From Agrobacterium tumefaciens (GTDB lineage Bacteria; Pseudomonadota; Alphaproteobacteria; Rhizobiales; Rhizobiaceae), in NCBI RefSeq assembly GCF_005221385.1, contig NZ_CP039904.1:1104501-1168500 (forward strand): a DNA stretch of 64,000 nt. The letters run 5' to 3'. Positions 8,901 through 18,399 of this stretch are shown one piece after another (within the stretch, counting starts at the first letter, position 1; every line of letters starts with the position of its first letter). The translations under genes and the position numbers were made by a program. The notes under the pieces were generated by a model. That model saw only the letters and a program-made list of their open reading frames with translations. It was not told where the DNA came from and did not search any database.

Positions 8901-8922
8901 TACATTCGGAATGTATGTATAT
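8901..8922. promoter_or_regulatory. AcrR/TtgR-like TetR operator before the RND operon
   Basis: TACATT-CGG-AATGTA is a perfect 6+3+6 palindrome followed by TGTATAT. The half AATGTATGTA equals the half-site known for E. coli AcrR, and the element resembles the TtgR operator. A second copy of the same design lies at 14098. The TetR protein encoded at 13398 is the likely ligand-responsive repressor. Confidence 0.7.
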
Positions 8923-8984
8923 GGCACCGAAAGATCGGACGTTTGTGATGTGTCCGGCAGCTCGTTTGCATCAAAAGGTGAAAA

Positions 8985-10139
8985 ATGGTCGAGAAAAGTC
9001 AGTGGCGGCGCGGGCGAACGGTGGCCCTTGCGTTGATCCTATCCTGCGTCCTCTATCCCGGACGAGTGCTCTCGCAGCAGCAACCCACCCCGTCGGTCAC
9101 GGTCGAAACCGCCAAGGCGGCGGATTTCACGCTGACTGCGCGTTTGCCCGGACGTATCAAGCCATCGACGATTTCAGAGGTGCGGCCGCAGGTCTCAGGC
9201 ATCATCCGGGAACGGTTGTTTGAGGAGGGCGCCCGTGTCGAGGCCGGGCAGGTTCTCTACAAGATCGAGGATGAAACCTATGTCGCGGCGGTGGAGTCGG
9301 CTAAAGCCAATGTCGCCCAGGCGCAGGCAAGTTACGATTTCGCCCTTGTCGATGCACGCCGTGCTGAGGAGACATTTGCCAACAATGTCAGCTCGGCAGC
9401 GAACCGCGATAACAAGATCGCCGAAAGAAACAAGACGCAGGCCGCACTTCAGGTGGCGCGGGCACAGCTGACGACAGCGGAGATCGACCTTGAGAGAACG
9501 ACGATCCGCGCACCGATCTCCGGTATCATAGGGTTTTCGGAAACGACGGCCGGCGCGCTTGTTGCTGCGCAGCAGACGACCGCTTTGACCACGATCCGCG
9601 CGCTCGACACGATTTACGTTGATGTGACGCAGTCCGTAAACGATCTGTTGCGGTGGAATGCCGACAAAAGGGTCGGGAGCAGCCAGTCCCTGTCCGTTGC
9701 AACGATGATCCTTCCGAACGGCCAGACTTACCCGGTAAAGGGTGATCTTAAGGCGGCCGAACCGAGGGTCGAGCCGACGACGGGCATGGTCACGCTTCGA
9801 ATTTCGTTTTCCAACCCCGATAACCGGCTCCTGCCGGGCCTCTATGTGGAAGTTGAGCTGCCGCAGGCCGTCACCAAGGACGCGATCCTTGTTCCGCAAA
9901 GTGCTGTGATGCGCAACGCCAAAGGCGAGGCATCCGTCTGGATCGTGGAAGGCGGCAAGATTGTTCCCCGTCCGGTGAATATCGTCACTGGCGCTGGCAA
10001 CCGCTGGGTCACCAGCAGCGGCCTGAAGCCGGGGGACCAGATCGTCATGTCCGGTTTCCAGAAGGTGGCGCCGGGCGCCACGGTGGAAATAGAACAACAG
10101 CCGGTGGGCCAGCAGGCCGCCCGGGCCGGGAGCAACTGA
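8985..10139 (+). CDS. RND efflux periplasmic adaptor (AcrA/MexA family)
   Basis: 384 residues, start supported by AAAGGTG. There is an N-terminal hydrophobic segment (VALALILSCVLY). No Cys follows directly in a lipobox, so it is probably not a lipoprotein. Order of domains: barrel-sandwich entry (GRIKPSTISEVRPQVSGII), alpha-hairpin (ANVAQAQASYDFALVDARRA), lipoyl half with IRAPISGIIGFSETTAGALV, beta-barrel and membrane-proximal domain (VPQSAVMRNAKGEASVWIV). It bridges the RND pump 10143-13283 to an outer-membrane channel. No TolC gene follows in this operon. Transcription is probably repressed at the operator at 8901. Confidence 0.93.
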   Translation: MVEKSQWRRGRTVALALILSCVLYPGRVLSQQQPTPSVTVETAKAADFTLTARLPGRIKPSTISEVRPQVSGIIRERLFEEGARVEAGQVLYKIEDETYVAAVESAKANVAQAQASYDFALVDARRAEETFANNVSSAANRDNKIAERNKTQAALQVARAQLTTAEIDLERTTIRAPISGIIGFSETTAGALVAAQQTTALTTIRALDTIYVDVTQSVNDLLRWNADKRVGSSQSLSVATMILPNGQTYPVKGDLKAAEPRVEPTTGMVTLRISFSNPDNRLLPGLYVEVELPQAVTKDAILVPQSAVMRNAKGEASVWIVEGGKIVPRPVNIVTGAGNRWVTSSGLKPGDQIVMSGFQKVAPGATVEIEQQPVGQQAARAGSN

Positions 10140-10142
10140 TCC

Positions 10143-13100
10143 ATGGCACGGTTTTTCATAGACAGACCCATTTTTGCCTGGGTCATCGCAATCATCATCA
10201 TGGGCCTCGGCGTCCTGTCGATCATGAGACTGCCGATCTCGCAATATCCCTCGATAGCCGGTCCATCCGTGGTTATCGGCGCGACCTATCCCGGTGCATC
10301 CGCCGAGACGGTTGCGGATACGGTGGTGCAGATCATCGAGAAGGAAATGACGGGCCTTGACGGGCTGCGTTACATCGACTCGTCGACGACATCGACGGGC
10401 CGCGCCACCGTGACGCTCACCTTCAATCTGGGCACTGATCCCGATATCGCCCAGGTGCAGGTCCAGAACAAGCTGAGCCAGGCCGAAGCGAGCCTGCCTT
10501 CGGAAGTGACACGCCAGGGCGTGACGGTCGAGAAATCGACAACCGGCTTCCTGATGGTGATCGCGCTGATCTCCGACGACGGGGCCCGAAGCGCCATCGA
10601 TCTGGCCGACTACCTGAACTCCTACATGGTTGAACCGATCTCGAGGCTGAAGGGCGTCGGCAAGGTCGAGGTGTTCGGATCGGAATATGCGATGCGGATC
10701 TGGCTCGATCCGCAGAAGCTGAAATATTACGGCCTCTCTCCCACCACCGTCATCAATGCCATCAGCGCCCAGAATGCGCAGATATCGGCCGGTGCCTTCG
10801 GCGCAATGCCGGCACCGGAAGGCCAGCAGCTCAATGCCACCGTCACCGCGCAGTCGCTCCTGAAGACGCCGCAGGATTTCGAACGCATTGTCTTGCGTGC
10901 CGATACCGATGGCGGGCTGGTGTTGCTGCGTGATGTCGCGCGGGCGGAACTCGGAACCGAAAACTACGAAATCTCCAGTTTCTATAACGGCAAACCGTCG
11001 TCAGGCATGGCAATCCAGCTGGCATCCGGCGCCAATGCGCTTGAAACGGCGGAACTGGTGAAGGCGAAGATGGCCGATCTCGGCGCATTTCTTCCCGCCG
11101 GGGTAAGCTATGTCATTCCCTATGACACGACGCCGTTCGTCTCGCTTTCCATCGAGGCAGTTATTCACACGCTCATCGAAGCGATCGTGCTGGTCGTGTT
11201 CGTGATGCTGATCTTCCTGCATAATTTCCGCGCGACGCTGATCCCGACGCTGGCCGTGCCGGTGGTTCTGCTCGGAACCTTCGGCATCATGGCGGCGCTT
11301 GGATTCTCGATCAACACGCTCACCATGCTTGCCATGGTTCTGGCGATCGGCCTGCTGGTCGATGATGCGATCGTGGTGGTGGAAAATGTCGAGCGCATCA
11401 TGCGAGACGAACATCTCGATCCCGTCGCGGCGACGAAAAAATCGATGGGAGAAATCCAGGGCGCGCTTGTGGGCATCGCCATGGTGGTTTCCGCCGTCTT
11501 CGTGCCCATGGCGTTTTTTGGCGGCGCGACAGGGGAAATGTACAAGCAGTTCTCGGTGACGATCGTCGCGGCCATGGCGCTCTCGGTGCTGGTGGCCCTG
11601 ATCTTCACACCGGCGCTCTGCGCGACGATGCTGAAGGCCCATGACCATAATGCAAAGCCGGGCCTTGCCAGCCGTTTCAGCAACTGGTTCGAGCGCAATT
11701 TCTCATGGCTGACGACAAGATACGGCAATATCGTCAGGGCTTCGGCAAAAAGGCCGGTCCGGATGTTCCTCGTCTACCTGCTTCTGGTGGTCGCCATGGT
11801 CTTCCTTTACCAGAAGACGCCCACCTCGTTCCTTCCCGATGAGGATCAGGGAACCCTGCTCACCATCATCCAGACGCCGCCCGGTTCCACCGCGCAAAAT
11901 ACCGAGGCGGTTCTGGGCAAGGTGGAAAACTACTACATGAATGCCGAAGCGCAGAACGTCGAGGCTGTCTTCTCGGTTCGTGGTTTCTCCTTCGCCGGTC
12001 AGGGCCAGAACATGGGCATGATGTTCGTCAAGCTGAAGGACTGGGAAGAACGCAAGGGTAAGGACGACTCTGCCCAGGCCATCGCCGCGCGTGCTTTCGG
12101 GCCTTTGATGGGCGGCATCAAGGAGGCGATCGTGGTTCCGCTGGTGCCGCCGGCGGTCACGGAACTCGGCAACTCCAACGGCTTTACCGCCTTCCTGCAG
12201 GCGCGTTCCGGCCAGAGCCATGAGCAGCTTCTGGAAGCGCGCAACATGCTGCTGGGGCTGGCGGCGCAAAGCCCCAAGCTCATGGCCGTCCGGCCGAACG
12301 GTGTGGAAGATGCTTCCCAGTTCGAACTCAACATCGACTGGGGCAAGGCCGGCGCCGTTGGCCTCAGCGCAGCGGATGTCGGGTCGTTCCTGACCACCGT
12401 CTGGTCGAGTTCCTATGTGAACGACTTCCTCTACGAGGGACGCATGAAGCGCGTTTATGTGCAGGGCGAGCCCCTGGCGCGCACCGGGCCGGAAGACCTT
12501 GCTCTCTGGCGGGTACCGAATGCGAATGGCGATTTCGTCGATCTTTCGACAATTGCCAGCCAGAACTGGGTCTTCGGGCCTCAGCAAGTCAGCCGTTATG
12601 ACGCTCTTCCTGCCATGTCGATCGAAGGGTCGGCCGCTCCGGGTTTTTCCTCGGGTGAGGCGCTGGCGGAAATGGAGGCGCTTGCCGCGAAACTGCCGCC
12701 TGGCTTCAGCCTGCAGTGGACGGGAATGTCACTTGAGGAAAAGGATGCCGGTGCCGGTGCCCTTCCCCTCTATGGGCTGGCATTGGCGACCATGTTCCTC
12801 TGCCTTGCGGCGCTCTATGAAAGCTGGACCATTCCCGTTGCGGTTCTGCTCGCCATGCCGGTCGGTATCCTCGGTGCACTTCTGGGCGCATGGATCGGTG
12901 GACAGTCGAACGGCGTCTATTTCCAGGTGGGTCTTCTGACGGTGGTCGGCCTGACGGGCAAGAACGGCATCATGATTGTCGAATTTGCGCGGGAGCGAAT
13001 GGCGCAGCTTGGCGAAAGCGCATTCGAGGCGGTCTGCCAGGCGGCGAAACTTCGCTTTCGGCCGATCCTGATGACGTCGCTTGCCTTTGGTCTCGGGGTC

Positions 13101-13283
13101 ATCCCGCTCGTCATATCGACGGGTGCCGGTGCCGGCGCGCGCCAGGCTATCGGCTTTGCCACCTTCTTCGGAACGGTGACGGGGACTTTGCTGGCGATTG
13201 TTTTCGTGCCGGTTTTCTTCGTGCTGATATCGGGGATATTTAGCCGCAGGAGCGTAAAGGCGGCTGAGCCGAAAACCGTCTGA
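10143..13283 (+). CDS. RND multidrug efflux transporter (AcrB/MexB, HAE1 family)
   Basis: 1046 residues, the usual length of HAE1 pumps; starts 3 bp after the adaptor stop. The N-terminus MARFFIDRPIFAWVIAI is typical. The proton-relay aspartates are in GLLVDDAIVVVENVER and the matching Lys in GLTGKNGIMIVEFARERM. Two large periplasmic loops and about 12 membrane helices are visible. It exports hydrophobic drugs or plant compounds in exchange for protons, with the adaptor encoded upstream. Substrate range cannot be read from sequence. Confidence 0.95.
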   Translation: MARFFIDRPIFAWVIAIIIMGLGVLSIMRLPISQYPSIAGPSVVIGATYPGASAETVADTVVQIIEKEMTGLDGLRYIDSSTTSTGRATVTLTFNLGTDPDIAQVQVQNKLSQAEASLPSEVTRQGVTVEKSTTGFLMVIALISDDGARSAIDLADYLNSYMVEPISRLKGVGKVEVFGSEYAMRIWLDPQKLKYYGLSPTTVINAISAQNAQISAGAFGAMPAPEGQQLNATVTAQSLLKTPQDFERIVLRADTDGGLVLLRDVARAELGTENYEISSFYNGKPSSGMAIQLASGANALETAELVKAKMADLGAFLPAGVSYVIPYDTTPFVSLSIEAVIHTLIEAIVLVVFVMLIFLHNFRATLIPTLAVPVVLLGTFGIMAALGFSINTLTMLAMVLAIGLLVDDAIVVVENVERIMRDEHLDPVAATKKSMGEIQGALVGIAMVVSAVFVPMAFFGGATGEMYKQFSVTIVAAMALSVLVALIFTPALCATMLKAHDHNAKPGLASRFSNWFERNFSWLTTRYGNIVRASAKRPVRMFLVYLLLVVAMVFLYQKTPTSFLPDEDQGTLLTIIQTPPGSTAQNTEAVLGKVENYYMNAEAQNVEAVFSVRGFSFAGQGQNMGMMFVKLKDWEERKGKDDSAQAIAARAFGPLMGGIKEAIVVPLVPPAVTELGNSNGFTAFLQARSGQSHEQLLEARNMLLGLAAQSPKLMAVRPNGVEDASQFELNIDWGKAGAVGLSAADVGSFLTTVWSSSYVNDFLYEGRMKRVYVQGEPLARTGPEDLALWRVPNANGDFVDLSTIASQNWVFGPQQVSRYDALPAMSIEGSAAPGFSSGEALAEMEALAAKLPPGFSLQWTGMSLEEKDAGAGALPLYGLALATMFLCLAALYESWTIPVAVLLAMPVGILGALLGAWIGGQSNGVYFQVGLLTVVGLTGKNGIMIVEFARERMAQLGESAFEAVCQAAKLRFRPILMTSLAFGLGVIPLVISTGAGAGARQAIGFATFFGTVTGTLLAIVFVPVFFVLISGIFSRRSVKAAEPKTV

Positions 13284-13397
13284 GGTCGATGCATTCCCGC
13301 CCCGCCGTGACGAGTTACGGCGGGACGGCGGTTTGCTTTTGCCGGGCTGGTCCATGTAGAAAGCAACGGCGAAATTCAGTCATGGGAGTTTAGAGAC

Positions 13398-14021
13398 GTG
13401 AGGAGAACCAAGGAGCAGGCGGCGGAGACGGGCCGCCAGATCTTGCAGGCGGCAGAGACCCTGTTTCTGGACAAGGGCTACGACAATGTCAGCCTGGAGG
13501 AAATCGCTGCTCTTTCCGGTGTGACCCGGGGTGCGATTCACTGGCATTTCAAGAACAAGCACGGGCTTCTGCTTGCTCTCAGAAACGAGGCGCAGGAACC
13601 GTTTCGGCGATTTGCCGACGAACTTTCCGAAGGCCGCAGCTCCGCTTCCATCGAAAAACTCGGTGATATCATAGCCGATACCTTCAGGATGCTGGAGCAG
13701 GATCCCCGTCAGCGCGGTCTGCTGCGGGTGATGATGAGGCTTGATATCGTTCTGGCGGAAAAGGATGAGGCCGCACAAAACACGTTTCCCGAGGAAATGC
13801 ATGAATTGTTCGTGCGCATATTCAGGGCAGTCGAGCGAAATCCCGGAATGGTGAAGCCGTGGACGCCGGAAAAGGCGGCCTCCATGCTTTATGCGGCTAT
13901 GGGCGGTCTCATTACGGAATGGGCGTTAAGGAAGAGCGTCTTTACGCTCTCCGAAGACGGGAGCCTTCTGGTTACGACTTTGCTGGCCGGAGTTCAGCAA
14001 AAACACCAAGGCCTCAACTGA
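13398..14021 (+). CDS. TetR-family repressor (AcrR/TtgR-like)
   Basis: 207 residues starting at GTG 13398, preceded by GGGAG. The N-terminal HTH reads ILQAAETLFLDKGYDNVSL then IAALSGVTRGAIHWHFKNK, as in AcrR/TtgR/MtrR. The C-terminal half is the variable ligand pocket (TFRMLEQDPRQRGLLRVMMR). Unusually, it lies downstream of and in the same direction as the pump genes, 114 bp after the RND stop. Two palindromes of AcrR type (8901 and 14098) are its probable targets. Confidence 0.92.
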   Translation: MRRTKEQAAETGRQILQAAETLFLDKGYDNVSLEEIAALSGVTRGAIHWHFKNKHGLLLALRNEAQEPFRRFADELSEGRSSASIEKLGDIIADTFRMLEQDPRQRGLLRVMMRLDIVLAEKDEAAQNTFPEEMHELFVRIFRAVERNPGMVKPWTPEKAASMLYAAMGGLITEWALRKSVFTLSEDGSLLVTTLLAGVQQKHQGLN

Positions 14022-14097
14022 ACCGATCCTGACAAAATCACGGCAGGCAAACCACGTCTGACATGCGCTGGTGAAGGAAGATGACTAGGTTCGAATT

Positions 14098-14119
14098 TAC
14101 AAACGTTTTGTATGTATAT
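14098..14119. promoter_or_regulatory. Second AcrR/TtgR-like operator
   Basis: TACAAA-CGT-TTTGTA is a perfect 6+3+6 palindrome followed by TGTATAT, matching the layout and flank of the operator at 8901. It lies about 100 bp before the membrane-protein gene at 14218 and directly after the TetR gene, so that gene is probably part of the same regulon. Confidence 0.65.
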
Positions 14120-14217
14120 ATAAAGGCATGGCTACTGTTGCCCCGGCAAGCAGGGCTGGTTGACCGTTACGATCTCGAAAGCGAACCGGTTACCCAATGG
14201 AGGAGGCGGTTCCGAAA

Positions 14218-15021
14218 ATGATGCAGGATCGGGAAAATGTTTCGCGCCAGTCTCTTCCCATTCGCGGTAGTCTGGCTGTTTGCACAGGTTACGGAGATTT
14301 CGCGCCTGCTCCGTCTTCGATAAACATGGCTCTGACGTATCGTCCCCCGCAGTCAGGGCCAGTGATGTCCGCAACGCTCATTGCCGGACATCGGACGGGG
14401 CACGTTTTTCCCCACCAACGTGCCCCGTCGTTTCTCCCGCGGCTTCGCCGTCTCATCTGCAGTGGACGGGAGGTCGGTCAAAACCGTTTCAGGAAACCGT
14501 CCGACTGGCTGAGAGTGGTCGCGCTTGGCATCATTCTGGTCGATTTCGCCGTGTTGTCCCTCGCCAACAGGTTTCTTGACCGGAACTTCGAAGGTTATTT
14601 GCCGGGCCTCGGACCAATGCTAGGCGGATTGCTCTTTGCAATCATCATCATGCGGCTTGCGCGTCCCGCATTTTATCCGGACTGGATCGCGATCGGCGCC
14701 CTTCAGGCAGCGATGGGATGTATCGTCTGCGTCGATGAGGGCCTTCGATCGTCCGTGGCCTTTCTGCTTTTCTGCTGTCTGTTTCTTGGTCTTTCGTTAT
14801 TGCGGCTCTGGACTGGAGAAACGATCCGCCCCCACCGGGGGGCTGCATCCCTGCTGGCAGGCGGCTTCACCACCCTCTTCTTTGTCGCATGGCTGGTCGC
14901 GGATCGCTCCTTGGGACTTGGAGCGGGGCCGGACATCATTCTGGCGGCGGATCTTCTGGTGGCGGGTTTCACGATGGTGGCGTTCGGACTTTCGCTGCGA
15001 TCTGGCAAGGGCAAGCATTAA
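14218..15021 (+). CDS. Predicted multi-pass membrane protein of unknown function
   Basis: 267 residues from ATG 14218, chosen because GGAGGAGG lies about 11 bases upstream; later in-frame ATGs (for example 14365) are possible, and the first 100 residues have no recognisable domain. From residue 100 on, about five to six hydrophobic helices are seen (VVALGIILVDFAVLSLA, GPMLGGLLFAIIIMRLA, SSVAFLLFCCLFLGLSLL, and others). The end resembles HdeD-like proteins only loosely. An AcrR-like operator precedes it, linking it to the RND pump. No function is proposed. Confidence 0.55.
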   Translation: MMQDRENVSRQSLPIRGSLAVCTGYGDFAPAPSSINMALTYRPPQSGPVMSATLIAGHRTGHVFPHQRAPSFLPRLRRLICSGREVGQNRFRKPSDWLRVVALGIILVDFAVLSLANRFLDRNFEGYLPGLGPMLGGLLFAIIIMRLARPAFYPDWIAIGALQAAMGCIVCVDEGLRSSVAFLLFCCLFLGLSLLRLWTGETIRPHRGAASLLAGGFTTLFFVAWLVADRSLGLGAGPDIILAADLLVAGFTMVAFGLSLRSGKGKH

Positions 15022-15238
15022 GGCAATGCAAGAGCTTGATGCGTGGACGCACAAGCGAACCCTGTCGATCCGATAAAAATCGCGATCCATTTCCTGCGGT
15101 GTTCATGCCGAGGCTGAGTTGATTGTCGGCTCACACCCGCCTGCCGCTCCTGTGCCCAGCTAATATCCCGCACCTAACCGGTGCGGCCTTGCGATCAGGC
15201 AGGGGGCTGCGCGCATTCAAAATCTTCTCCAGCGGTAT

Positions 15239-15260
15239 ATTTACTTTTATAATTATATAA
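15239..15260. promoter_or_regulatory. Candidate GntR operator/promoter before tctC
   Basis: ATTTAC (15239-15244), four bases, then ATAAT (15249-15253) within a very AT-rich block. The same ATTTAC-N4-ATAAT arrangement occurs in the opposite orientation before aconitase (19394-19408). Possible target of the GntR protein encoded at 18400. Confidence 0.35.
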
Positions 15261-15312
15261 TGCAGATTTGCCCTATTGCTCGGAGGGAGCACGAAGTCTG
15301 TTGGAGGAACAC

Positions 15313-16278
15313 ATGCAAAAATTTATCGGATTTGGCTTTGCCGCCGCGCTCGCGGTTGTCGGCTTCGCCGTAACGCCCGTGAAGGCGCAGCAACTGGAAT
15401 TGACGATCACCGCGCCGGCAGGGGCAGGTGGTGGCTGGGATGCGGCATCGCGTTCGCTTCAGGAGGTCATGATGACGACAGGCGCGGCCAAGAGCGTGCA
15501 GGTCGTCAACGTGCCCGGTGCCGGCGGCACGGTTGGGCTGGCGCAATTTGTCGGTCAGGCCAAGGGCAACCCTAACCAGCTGCTGGTTGCCGGCATCACG
15601 CTGGTCGGCGCCAGCATTTCCAACAACTCACCTGTCGATCTGACGCAGGTCACACCCCTTGCCCGCCTCACCGGCGATCCGCTCGTGATCGTCGTGCCGA
15701 AGGATTCGCCGATCAAGACGATGGCCGATCTGCAGGCAACCATTGAGAAAGATGTGGCCAAGACCATCTGGGTCGGAGGCTCGGCCGGCGGTGCGGATCA
15801 TATTCTGGCGGCTCTGGTGACCAAGGCATCCGGGCAGGACCCGGCCAAGATCAATTACGTTGCCTATTCCGGCGGCGGTGAGTCGCTCGCAGCCATGCTT
15901 GGCGGGCAGGCGACGGCAGGTGTCTCGGGCTACGGCGAATGGGAAGGCCAGATCAAGTCCGGCGATCTACGAGCGCTTGCAATATCCTATCCCGAGCCTA
16001 TCCCGGGCATCGAGACGAAACCTCTGAAGGCCCAGGGCTTCGATATCGAACTCGTGAACTGGCGTGGCGTCTTTGCCGGTCAGGGTGTCGAGGGCAAAGA
16101 GCTTGAGGCATTGCAGGCGGCCATTGAAAAGACCGTCAAATCGAACGAGTGGCAAACCGTTTTGAAAGCGCGGGGATGGACCGACTATTACGCGCCCTCT
16201 GACGAATTCAAGGCCTTCATCGGCTCTGAAACCGAACGGGTCCACGCGATCCTGACATCCATCGGTCTTGCCAACTGA
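15313..16278 (+). CDS. tctC: Tripartite tricarboxylate transporter substrate-binding protein TctC
   Basis: 321 residues from ATG 15313 with TTGGAGG upstream. Residues 1-25 are a Sec signal peptide (FIGFGFAAALAVVGFAVTPVKA). The mature part is a Bug/TctC binding protein: LTITAPAGAGGGWDAASRSL (ligand loop), NVPGAGGTVGLAQF, and VVPKDSPIKTMADLQ. It captures a carboxylate such as citrate in the periplasm and delivers it to TctAB, encoded immediately downstream. Together with the linked aconitase this suggests citrate, isocitrate or aconitate as substrate; inferred. Confidence 0.92.
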   Translation: MQKFIGFGFAAALAVVGFAVTPVKAQQLELTITAPAGAGGGWDAASRSLQEVMMTTGAAKSVQVVNVPGAGGTVGLAQFVGQAKGNPNQLLVAGITLVGASISNNSPVDLTQVTPLARLTGDPLVIVVPKDSPIKTMADLQATIEKDVAKTIWVGGSAGGADHILAALVTKASGQDPAKINYVAYSGGGESLAAMLGGQATAGVSGYGEWEGQIKSGDLRALAISYPEPIPGIETKPLKAQGFDIELVNWRGVFAGQGVEGKELEALQAAIEKTVKSNEWQTVLKARGWTDYYAPSDEFKAFIGSETERVHAILTSIGLAN

Positions 16279-16329
16279 TCTGGCCAGCGCGGGAGGCGGA
16301 GAGACCGTTTCCCGCCCGTGAGGAATATC

Positions 16330-16803
16330 ATGACATCCAAAACATCTTCGCTGCGCAATCCGCCTGCGGTGGTCGTTGCCGTCATTCTGTTTGCCATAGC
16401 GGTCATCACCTATTGGGATGCAAGCGGCATGACGGCGCGGGCGACCTATGGCATGAGCGCGAATGCCGCTTCCTATTTTGTCGCCCTGCTGTTTTTCCTC
16501 CTGTCACTCGGGCATCTGTTCAGCGCTTTCAGGCCGAGTGAACTGGAGGATGAGGCAACCGACTGGAAGGCTGTGGGCTGGATCGCCATTGCCTTGTCAG
16601 GCCTGATCGGTGCGATCTGGTTCGGCGGTGGTTTCATTCTGGGGTCGACGCTGCTTTTCGCTTTCACTGCCAAAGCATTCGGGCGCAGGGCGTTGGCCGT
16701 GGACCTCTGTCTCGGGGCGATCATCGCCGTCGTGATCTTCCTCATGTTCAACAAGCTTTTGACCCTCGCGCTGCCCCAGGGGCCGCTTGAGCGTCTGTTC
16801 TGA
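16330..16803 (+). CDS. tctB: Tripartite tricarboxylate transporter small membrane subunit TctB
   Basis: 157 residues from ATG 16330, which has GAGG 6 bases upstream; a GTG at 16318 is the alternative. Four hydrophobic helices at about residues 14-33, 48-66, 86-108 and 128-150 fit TctB, the small poorly conserved membrane subunit. It lies between tctC and tctA with short gaps, the standard operon order C-B-A. Confidence 0.88.
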   Translation: MTSKTSSLRNPPAVVVAVILFAIAVITYWDASGMTARATYGMSANAASYFVALLFFLLSLGHLFSAFRPSELEDEATDWKAVGWIAIALSGLIGAIWFGGGFILGSTLLFAFTAKAFGRRALAVDLCLGAIIAVVIFLMFNKLLTLALPQGPLERLF

Positions 16804-16810
16804 GGTGATC

Positions 16811-18310
16811 ATGGATTCGCTTTTCGCCCTGTTCCAGGGGTTCTCTACCGCAATCGAACCCGCAAATCTCATCTTTGCGGCCGTGGGGGTCATCATCGGT
16901 ACGGCTGTCGGCGTGCTTCCCGGCATTGGCCCGGCACTGACGGTCGCCCTTCTCCTGCCGGTGACGTTCAAGCTTGATCCCGGCGGCTCGATCATCATGT
17001 TTGCCGGTATCTATTATGGTGGCATGTATGGCGGGTCGACTACAGCGATCCTGCTCAACACGCCGGGAGAAAGCGCCTCTGTCGTGACCGCACTTGAGGG
17101 CAACAAGATGGCGCGGGCGGGTCGCGGCGGCCCGGCGCTTGCGACGGCTGCGATCGGCTCGTTCGTGGCTGCGCTGGTAGCCACTTTTGGCCTGGCATTC
17201 CTTGCGCCCATTCTTGTCAAGGTCGCCGTCCAGTTCGGTCCGTGGGATTATTTCGGGCTGATGCTGATTGCTTTCGTTACCGTTTCCGCGACATTTGGGT
17301 CGTCGCCGCTCAGGGGGCTGACGAGCCTTGCTTTCGGTCTGTGGCTCGGCCTGATGGGCATCGATCAATTGACCGGGCAGGCGCGCCTGACCTTCGGTGT
17401 GCCGGAGCTTCTGGACGGTGTGGAAGTCACGACGCTGGCCGTCGGCCTGTTTGCGATAGGCGAGGCAGTGCTTGTCGCGTCCCGTCACCTCCACAAGCCG
17501 GAAAAACCGATCCCCGTCAAAGGATCGATCTGGATGACGCTTGAGGACTGGAAACGTTCATGGAAGCCGTGGCTGCGCGGAACGATAATCGGGTTTCCAA
17601 TCGGTGCACTGCCTGCAGGCGGAGCGGAGATTCCGACCTTCCTCAGTTACAACATCGAGCGGAAGCTTTCGAAAAAACCAGAAGAATTTGGCAACGGTGC
17701 GATCGAGGGCGTAGCCGGTCCTGAGGCCGCCAATAATGCTTCGGCTGCCGGTACGCTCGTTCCACTGCTCACGCTTGGGCTGCCCACCTCCGCCACGGCC
17801 GCCGTCATGCTGGCGGGATTCCAGCAGTATAATATCCAGCCGGGTCCGCTGCTCTTTACGCAGCATGCGGATCTCGTCTGGGGATTGGTTGCCAGCCTGT
17901 TCATTGCCAATGTCATGTTGCTGGTGCTCAACCTTCCGCTGGTTGGATTGTGGGTGCGCCTTCTCGCCATTCCGCTGCCATGGCTTTACGCGGGCATCCT
18001 CGTCTTCGCCTCGATGGGAACAATCGCGGCCAATCCTTCCGTTGTCGAATTGCTGCTGCTGACCGGATTTGGCGTTGTCGGCTTTTTCATGCGGAAATTC
18101 GATTATCCCGTCGCGCCGGCCGTCGTCGGTCTCATCCTCGGGCCATTGGCAGATAGCGCCCTCAGGCGCTCGTTGCAGATGAGCCTTGGTGATCCCATGA
18201 TCCTGCTGCAACATCCGAGTTCGGCGACGATGATCGCCTTTGCGGTGATTGCGCTCGTTGCACCCTTCCTTTTCAAGGGGCTTTCCCGCTTCCGGCAGGA
18301 TGAGGATTGA
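16811..18310 (+). CDS. tctA: Tripartite tricarboxylate transporter large membrane subunit TctA
   Basis: 499 residues, 12 membrane helices. ATG 16811 follows TGAGGTGATC. Family signatures: [40 protein letters not shown] and, in the second half, [21 protein letters not shown] followed by [12 protein letters not shown]. It is the channel-forming subunit that imports carboxylates with Na+ or H+, using TctC. Starts 7 bp after tctB. Confidence 0.95.
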   Translation: MDSLFALFQGFSTAIEPANLIFAAVGVIIGTAVGVLPGIGPALTVALLLPVTFKLDPGGSIIMFAGIYYGGMYGGSTTAILLNTPGESASVVTALEGNKMARAGRGGPALATAAIGSFVAALVATFGLAFLAPILVKVAVQFGPWDYFGLMLIAFVTVSATFGSSPLRGLTSLAFGLWLGLMGIDQLTGQARLTFGVPELLDGVEVTTLAVGLFAIGEAVLVASRHLHKPEKPIPVKGSIWMTLEDWKRSWKPWLRGTIIGFPIGALPAGGAEIPTFLSYNIERKLSKKPEEFGNGAIEGVAGPEAANNASAAGTLVPLLTLGLPTSATAAVMLAGFQQYNIQPGPLLFTQHADLVWGLVASLFIANVMLLVLNLPLVGLWVRLLAIPLPWLYAGILVFASMGTIAANPSVVELLLLTGFGVVGFFMRKFDYPVAPAVVGLILGPLADSALRRSLQMSLGDPMILLQHPSSATMIAFAVIALVAPFLFKGLSRFRQDED

Positions 18311-18399
18311 ACAGTGAGGCGGCGGCCCGTTCGGGCGGCCGCCTGTTGCTTTGAGGCCGGGGATCATACAAGACTGGGCAAAATTACAGAGCGAGCCCC

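Noticed and set aside
14128..14163. An 11-codon ORF after the second AcrR-like operator, as a possible leader peptide.
   Set aside because: No ribosome site, no codon run or attenuator structure; most likely chance.
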